From the NCBI GenBank assembly GCA_030704615.1, contig CM060731.1, positions 37,760,001-37,820,000 on the forward strand: a DNA stretch of 60,000 nucleotides. Direction: 5' to 3'. Each line of letters starts with the position of its first letter. Position 1 is the first letter of the stretch. Under the pieces are notes generated by a model. The model saw only the letters and a program-made list of their open reading frames with translations, was not told where the DNA came from and did not search any database. The translations under genes and the position numbers were made by a program. Positions 53,208 to 60,000 of the stretch are shown piece after piece. The DNA is from Takakia lepidozioides (lineage: Eukaryota; Streptophyta; Takakiopsida; Takakiales; Takakiaceae).

Positions 53208-54462
53208 GAAAGAGAAGAAGAGTGATGGTTGGCAGGTGGGTGATGTGGGAGGTACTCCACTGGGTGACATAGGGCAGGCTGGAAACGTGTACTGGGGCCG
53301 TCTCCGCAATGGCACTCAAGTCAGTGGTGTCCTCTGGCTGTGGTCTTTCCCTTTCTTGCTGTAGGCACTGAATTTTGTCTTCATGAAAAAAAATTCTTTC
53401 ATCATAATTTCTTGCACTTCTTCCGCCTCCCTACTTTGTGATACACACTAAGTTGTCTAAATTGGTTGGCATGCACATTCAATAAACATCTCTCTATCTT
53501 CCCCTGGAAGAAGATTTACATCCAAAATGTTGTTCAATCCTTGGCATGTGGGTGGGGCGAACAGATAGCAGTGAAGAGATTGGACAGTGAGGGTATGAAA
53601 CCGGCAACTGAATTCTGCTCGGCGGCATCCATCTTGGGGGCCATTCGACATAAGAACTTGCTCAGCCTGAGGGGCTACTGTGCTGAAGGATCTGAACGTC
53701 TTACTGTCTATGACTACATGCCCAATCTCAGCTTGCAAACCCACCTCCATGCTATGGGTACATTTGAAGCCCCACTCAATTGGCAGCACCGAATGATTAT
53801 TGCTCTTGGATCAGCAGAGGGCCTTCTGTAAGTGATCTTTTGTTAAAAAATCTTTCTTTTGCTTTGTATGTTTGAATTAGGCTTTTTCTACCCTGGGAGT
53901 GAAGGCTCTGTTGTCTCAATGTATCAGTAAGTCCATTGACATCCCACTGGAACACAGATATCTGCACCAACGTGTGAGCCCACCCATGGTTCACGGAAAT
54001 GTGAAATCTGGCAACGTCATTCTGAACTCCAAATTTGAAGCTCTCCTATCAGACTTTGGGTTCTCACAGTTGATGGCTGCTGGGGCTTCTGACTGCAAAA
54101 AAGATGACAAAGCAACACTTGGATATATCGCGCCGGAGTACTTAAAGGGGGCTGAATTCTCACAGAGTTGCGATGTTTACAGCTTTGGAATTCTCTTGAC
54201 AGAGATTATCACAGGAAGGAAGCCAATTGAGACAGTGCCAGGGACAGATGTAAGGAGAACAATAATGGAGTGGGCTGTGCCTTTCATACAGGATAGGAGT
54301 GTAAATGACTTGGCTGACCCAAAATTACAAGGGCAATTTGTGCAAGACGAGCTAAGTAGGGCCGTTCATGTGGCAACAATGTGCACCCAAAGCTTACCTC
54401 AGAATAGGCCAACAATGCTGCAAGTGGTGTGTATGTTGAAGGACTCAGGACACCAGGGATAA
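53208..54462 (+). CDS. PTI1-like pseudokinase, paralogue of the kinase at 41-45 kb
   Basis: Exons are 53208-53319, 53565-53827 and 53958-54462. The first two match exons 2 and 3 of the intact paralogue in phase; exon 3 is the same length (263 nt) and exon 2 is shorter by exactly 36 nt. Losses: the [13 protein letters not shown] region is deleted; the glycine loop is LGDIGQAGNVYWG, without the first G-x-G; the catalytic loop is MVHGNVKSGNVIL, with Asp replaced by Asn. The Lys in [33 protein letters not shown] and [20 protein letters not shown] remain. No stop or frameshift is present through QNRPTMLQVVCMLKDSGHQG to TAA. An open frame with only active-site positions lost suggests a retained pseudokinase rather than a dead copy. 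The last intron of the paralogue is absent here. The first exon is not found. Confidence 0.82.
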
Positions 54463-55604
54463 GGTCCAACCCCAATCTCAGATACATCTGTCGATGAGCC
54501 AGGGCTACCCAACATCTAGATCTTGCCAACGAAAGACATACCAATGAACTGGAAAGTTCATTCCAGGGTTATCACGGATCAAGATTTGGTGTGTGCATCA
54601 CTTCCTGTTGTCAAATCCTCATTTGACACACAAATGGCTACCGCCAATGGCAGATGTCATCTGTATTGGAAAGAGCCATAATTGTAGAGCTCATAGGAGG
54701 GTAATTAAAAGTCACTCTTCTCTCCCCTCCTCGCTCACATACACGGACAGATGTTCAACCCTGATGGTGTTGCACAGAATGCGGAGGTTCCTACACTTCA
54801 AGACATGCAGTGGACATATATCATAGTCTTCAAACCTTCCAGCTGGAAGCTGTTTCTTTTTCTCTCTTTCTCGTGAAGGGACTCTAGGACAAACGCAGTC
54901 TTATGACTACATTCTCATGATGGAACTGATTAGATGTGTTAGTTTGTATTTAACTACTGTGTATTTCCTTAGACCTTGAAAAAATGAAGTCATAACATTA
55001 TCTGATTGGGATGTAGACCCACTATTGAGAAAGCGTACCGCGTATTGTATGTTGACTGACTTGCAAGGATAGTAATCATGCTTTGTTTCTGTGCAATGCA
55101 TGCTCTCGCGAAAAGTGGGATGCTAATGCTTTTACAGAGTGATCTCCAAGGAGTTTATACACAGGCAGTTGTTAAGGGCCTTCTTCTACTGTTTGAGTTC
55201 AGAGAATTCCTGAAGCAGGGCTCAAGTTCTGAAGTCAGTGAGTGAAGAGTTGGTTGGTCAATGGCCTCTGTTTTTTTTCTCTGTCACAGGACCAATATGG
55301 TATGTATGTATATATAGTTAGATGAGGGAATAGGTAGACTTCACTGTAGCAGCCGAGTTCGAACACACGACCAGCTGGGCTACAACCACGCGTCAATTCC
55401 TATGCGGTCAATCCTGCAGTCCAACAGGACGCTGCACACTGTCAAAATTTAGAGGGGTCTGTTGTATATAAGTCAACCACTAGTACACACGTGGCATTTG
55501 TAATTGCGGCACATCCGGGTACTGTTGTCGGTGAGGATATGGACGAAAGAGGATTGGATGGATGTGATTGGTCATCCAGGCTTTGTTCTGTCGTTGATTT
55601 GGCA
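54463..55604. other. Intergenic; nothing recognised
   Basis: 3' flank of the pseudokinase and distal upstream region of the PSP gene. No conserved frame or clear repeat is visible. Confidence 0.4.
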
Positions 55605-55925
55605 CACATCCTGCTGGTGATGGGTGAATGCTTGGAACAACCTGTATGAGGGTTGTCTTAAGCGTAGATAGACCGGGATGGATGACCGCCCTGTCGCCTC
55701 TTGGATCCGTGGCAGTTTTCTATATTCCTTCGCACACATCCAGCTGGTGATGGGTGAATGCTTGAAACAACCTGTATGGGGGTTGTTGTAAGCGTAGATA
55801 GACCCGGAGGGGATGACCGCCCTGTCGTCTCTTTGATGCGTGGCAGTTTTCTATCTTCGCATACACGCTGCTGGTGATGGAGGAATGATTGGAGCAATGG
55901 AGGCGCATAGAGTGTAGACAGGATT
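55605..55925 (+). repeat. Tandem repeat just upstream of the PSP gene start, 2.4 copies of about 130 bp
   Basis: Units begin near 55609, 55741 and 55867 with GCTGGTGATGGGTGAATGCT. They share AACAACCTGTATG, GGGTTGT, AAGCGTAGATAGACC, GGATGACCGCCCTGTCG and CGTGGCAGTTTTCTAT. The third copy is partial and runs to within a few bases of the ATG at 55932, so the repeat forms the promoter or 5' UTR of that gene. Confidence 0.9.
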
Positions 55926-55931
55926 TCAGTC

Positions 55932-58900
55932 ATGCGGAGCGCAGATATGGAGGCCGGAAATTCTTCTGAGAGCGGACGAGAGATAGATATGGAGATTTCT
56001 GATGAGGAGGATGCGGGAGTGTTGGTTGGACGGGAAGCTAGGGTTCTGGAAAATATGGCGGCACAGGTTACGACAAAAAGTATCATCTCGTAGGAATTTC
56101 TCCCAATTGCGATCAGACTCTCTCTATAGTGCCTCTTCACTGGTTTGCAATTACACTGAAACGATTGTTGTGTGGTGGTCTTCCCGTCTGCAAACTGTGG
56201 AGATTGGATGCCCTATTTCTGAGCGAGCATAAACTACGAAGGATCCTGCTCAGTTCGTCCTTTATTATTTTTCAGTCTCTGAGTTCTCATTTATCTTTTG
56301 CTGGTGGTTTTGTAAAAGCTGAATCCAGCGGGAAGCGCAAGCGTTATGCACACTTGGACAACAGCCCCTCTGTTGGTGTGACGTACCAATATCTTACCAG
56401 GTCTCTCTCTCGTTCTCTTCCCTGTCTTCTTTTCTCCTACATAGATTTCGTTCATACGGTTCTCACCGCCTCGAACGCCTGTGATCAAGCTACATGTAAC
56501 AAAGCGGGGTGTGTGGGCGCGGGTGTAACAGAGAGAGCAAGAAGAGGCTGCAGGACGCTCTGCGACAGTGGGCCGAAGGGAATGTGCAGCATCATATCAT
56601 TGTAAGCTCCTTACCTCCTTTTATGTTGTTGTGCCCCGTGTGTGTGGGTGTGTGTGTGATTTTCAGAGAGAGAGGGTGGGGGGTACTACCAAGGCCCAGT
56701 CATTCATCTTTCTATTGAACCTCCTTGCCATGTAGTCCTCCAGGAGGCATGGTTGAGTATTCGAGCTTGCTCTAACAAATCTGTGAACAGCCACCCCTTT
56801 GAGGTATGTTTGCTGGCACCTGTGGCTTTGATCCTGAAATTGCGCTCTGCCATATAAGCCATCTGGCAGGAGGGTTGTTAATTCAGGGGTTGGAGGTTAG
56901 CTCATCAAGCACTGGCCTGGCAAAAATACTCGAGGATGAAGACCAGGGTTGCTCCACTTGAGAGAGAGGAGCAAGTGGGGATATGTGTGTAATGTTATGT
57001 TCTTTAACAGGTTCTGTTATGAGTGTGATGCTATGCTCTTATACCAGTCCTGTAGCCTCAGGCCATTGATATCGTTGCAACCCATTTGTGTGACCACTTT
57101 TTCTTAAGTGCCGTAGACCTACCTTAGCTGATGATTAGGTTTTACTGTAACTGGTCCCCCTATGTTAGGCATGTAGGATTGCACAAGACAGCAGGAAGGA
57201 TGTGGGGGAAGAAAGATGTATTGGTCGATTGTTCCCTGCTACCTTGAGGGCATATGTCGCACTTGGTGTCAATTGAAGGCTGAGTAGAAGCAATGAAGTT
57301 CAAGGACTTCCTTACTTCAGCCTCTATCTGTTTGGCAGTTCTACTGCATCTAATTGAGGGGTTGAACTGCACACTAGCACAATGCAGTGACTAGGGACTG
57401 TGATGGCCACTAGCAAATGCCCGACCAGTCTCGTTACGAAGGAACAAATTCAAGCTCCTTGTTTTGATGGCCTCTTTGCTTATTGTCCACTATGTTGCTA
57501 TGATGCTGCAAACACACAGTTGCAAGAACAAAGGGGATAGAGAGTTGGAGTCAGCCACATGTAGGTCTGTCTATTGACAATGAGTGTAAGTCAAACTTCT
57601 GAAGAGTCACATAGAAGCTTATAATCCTAATATTTTCTCATGCCAATGGTGTGTGACAAAAAGATAGGTTTCTTTATGAACTGACGAGCTTTTGGGAGTT
57701 TGATCACAGGCTCCAAACACAGAAGCTTTGGAGAGTGGCAACGAAATGTACTTCCCTGCTTTGCAAATTGGGCCTACTACTGCGCCTACTGCTGCCAGCT
57801 CCACTATGGTGAGGCAACCTTACAAACTCACCAAGATTGCATCCTGGGGTTGGTTGTGCAGTTGCAAAAACCAGGGCATTCAAGTTTCAACAAGAACATC
57901 AGATGCATGAAGCAAGCGTTATCCCCAAGTCTAGAGAGAACAACAATAAGATGTAACAAATTTTTCATGGGCAAGCTTGAAGGTTGTGAGCAGAAAATGT
58001 GAATCACTACTGAAAATTACTTATTCTTGAGAAAAAAGCTTGACTCCTGCCGAAGCAAGAGTAAATTATGGCATTTCTTCACACCAAAGAACCACTATTA
58101 TATTCAGCTCAGATCTCTGGAAGATTCTTAAACTGGAATTTGCTTGCAAGAAAGCAAGATTGTGCTTGTATGTATGTGTGGTTATGGAGCTGAGCTTAAA
58201 CATTGATTGCATGAGAAATGATTTTGTTGTAGCTGATGGATGGATGTGGGAAGCAGTTATACTGGGTTGACAGGCCTGCAAAGCAAGCTCGCATACAGGA
58301 GGCTGATGGAGCACAAGTTCTGACTGGTACAAGCACTAGCGGTCAAGAGAGGGGAAAGGAAGTCGGGGTTCCTCTATATGACCGCGTAGTCCCCACATCT
58401 CTCTCTTCTCAAGACCCTGGTGACAATGGGTATGGCTTGTTCTATATCCTTTGCATTACTATGAAGGCTGGTCAGCTAATGTTGCACAAGATTAAACCAC
58501 CTCCATGAGATGCTGAAATGCTGAGGTTGTGTTGCAAAGACCAATGGCATGGTCTCATATTGTTCTCTGAAATCACCAGGTATATAATGATTGCCCCTGG
58601 GGAACCAGCACGGTGCTTTAACTGTGGGTCCTACAGCCATGGCCTTAAAGACTGCCCAAGACCTCGTGACAGTGATGCCATCAATGCTGCTCGGCGCAAC
58701 CTTGCTGTCAAGAAGGGTTCACTGTCAGTCACCCACAGTGCTTCCAGATACTACCAGAGCACCCGAGGAGGCAAGTTTGACAACATAAAGCCTGGCGTTT
58801 TGGGCAGTGAAACTCGCCAATCATTAGGCATTGGGGTATGCTTCTTTGATTTTTTTCCACTTCTCCAGTTTTAGCTGGTTGCCTTGAATCTTACTACCAA

Positions 58901-59015
58901 TCATGACTCTACTTGGAGTATAATGCGTGTGCTGATGATGGAGAGTGGCAGGAGCATGATCCGCCGCCATGGCTACACCGAATGCGTGAGCTTGGTTACC
59001 CTCCTGGTTATATAG
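55932..59015 (+). CDS. PSP/zinc-knuckle protein, plant ZCCHC8-like, eight exons seen, 3' end open
   Basis: Exons are 55932-56066, 56276-56400, 56532-56601, 56744-56803, 57710-57808, 58233-58429, 58580-58835 and 58952-59015. All junctions keep phase. The product begins with an acidic disordered part (MEISDEEDAGVLVG). LTRESKKRLQDALRQWAEG follows, then ALESGNEMYFPALQIGP. The zinc knuckle is CFNCGSYSHGLKDCP (C-x2-C-x4-H-x4-C) followed by RPRDSDAINAARRN. The PSP domain ends with SRYYQSTRGGKFDNIKPGVL, GSETRQSLGIG, and EHDPPPWLHRMRELGYPPGY. In animals ZCCHC8 is the scaffold of the nuclear exosome targeting (NEXT) complex with MTR4 and RBM7; plant relatives are annotated as PSP proteins. The donor after 59015 is in phase 1 and no stop is reached, so further exons lie in 59.0-60.0 kb or beyond. 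The gene looks intact. Confidence 0.9.
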
Positions 59016-60000
59016 GTTGGTCACCTATGCCTTTAATCCTTACCTGTGTTGAATTCCTTCAAACTGTTTAGTACATGTGTGCAAGTCAACTTGTTTGAGT
59101 ATGTGGCAATTATTATGAGGGTAGTATGTGTCTTCCATTGGTAAGTTCGTATCTCTTACTGGAGAGTGAGAGAGAGAGAGAGAGAGAGGTCTCCTACTGA
59201 GACCTTTCTGCCCTAGCCTTGTGGCGCAAGACGATGGCTCCGGTCTGGAGGAGGGAAGGCAGAGGGAGGTACTCATTGACCAACCTGCGAATGTGCCCTT
59301 GAGAACATTCAACCTTCTCGGAGCTAGTTGTGCAGTTTCTCCCTGTGCAGATAGGAAATTTCACTTAAAATTTGCGTAGCGCTCACGCACAGCCAACGAC
59401 AGTCTGGTTACAAGGAGTGTTGATGAACATACTGCTCTAGGCGTCATGCTAGAAATTACTGGGTTGATTTTCAAGCCCCAATCTGGAACGAGACACTGAC
59501 TGCACTGCAGTCATTGTCCATAAGAACAAAGGGAAATAATGAGAGAGAGAGAATGAACTCAGTAGCCTTGTGGCTGTAGACTCTGCGCCCAATTTGAATG
59601 GAACAAAAGGGAACAGACACTATCTCTGTGAGGGTCTCACTCCCGTAGTGGGACTTACCTTGGTGTAAACAATCAGTTCGGGCTTTCCTGATATCCTCCA
59701 GAAAGCCCTTCACACAAGCATCAATCTGCTGTGTGTGAGCTGCCCAGTAATTCGACCCGAACAGGACCAGCTTCAGCCTCAAGATTTTTGAAGGTGGTGA
59801 AGAGGTGCAGGAACAATGTTCTTCATGTTCCTGAAGAGGGTGACGCTCTGGTGAGAATACCCTGGACAAAGTATCAGAAATGGATAGTCTTTAGGCTGCC
59901 TGCACATCAGGCAATTACAATCTCCTTTTCCTCTCTTTATCTGTTTATTGTTCAAAGGTAGGCTCCCGCCCGAGTTGAAATTTCAGTAGAGAGAGAGAGA
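59016..60000 (+). other. Probable intron and downstream part of the PSP gene, with GA repeats
   Basis: Candidate coding pieces near 59775-59870 (frames reading KIFEGGEEVQEQ or VPEEGDALVRIPW) could be the acidic C-terminal exon, but neither splice phase nor homology settles it. GA microsatellites occur at about 59165-59188, 59540-59552 and at the window end. Confidence 0.35.

Overview
This is nuclear DNA from a streptophyte. Genes are spliced with GT-AG introns and the protein families are plant ones: TVP23/ECHIDNA, a PTI1-like receptor-like cytoplasmic kinase, and a PSP/zinc-knuckle protein. A ZMYND10 gene (axonemal dynein assembly) shows that the organism makes motile flagella, and an alpha/beta-hydrolase-NB-ARC relic resembles the HNL class of resistance genes. 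Together these point to a non-seed land plant, most likely a bryophyte, with a charophyte as the main alternative. I cannot name the species.

Layout. 1-9.8 kb: a decayed HNL-type resistance gene (+), then two damaged FCP1/NIF-type HAD phosphatase-like genes (-). 10.0-12.3 kb: an intact TVP23/ECHIDNA gene (+) with a hairpin insertion in its last intron. 14,549-38,295: one very large CACTA (En/Spm) DNA transposon with CACTACAG termini, a 3-bp target duplication (ATA) and arrays of GCGACG/CGTCGC palindromes. It carries a decayed TNP2 transposase (+), a separate gene with a cysteine cluster and a SET-like domain (+), and a divergent second gene (-). That second gene is split by a nest of Ty3/gypsy elements: a 5'-truncated + copy (about 15.63-16.85 and 28.26-30.07 kb) whose integrase is interrupted by an 11.4-kb copy of the same family in the opposite orientation (16,851-28,255).

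The inner gypsy element reads gag - protease - C5 DNA methyltransferase (DNMT3/DRM-like) - reverse transcriptase - RNase H - integrase - PHD finger. Both retroelement copies keep the PHD finger where chromoviruses carry a chromodomain. Three chromatin-linked domains (DNA methyltransferase, PHD reader, SET domain) therefore lie in transposons within one 24-kb nest. All of these elements are damaged by frameshifts or stops, so they are relics of the system rather than live copies.

39-60 kb: a small predicted membrane protein (-), a complete five-exon PTI1-like kinase (-), a tandem-repeat block, an uninterrupted ZMYND10 gene (+), a catalytically degenerate paralogue of the kinase (+), and a PSP/ZCCHC8-like gene (+) preceded by a 130-bp tandem repeat and probably running past the window end. 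Gene models were assembled by eye from reading-frame continuity, splice-site phase and family motifs. First exons of the TVP23 gene and the second kinase are not resolved.
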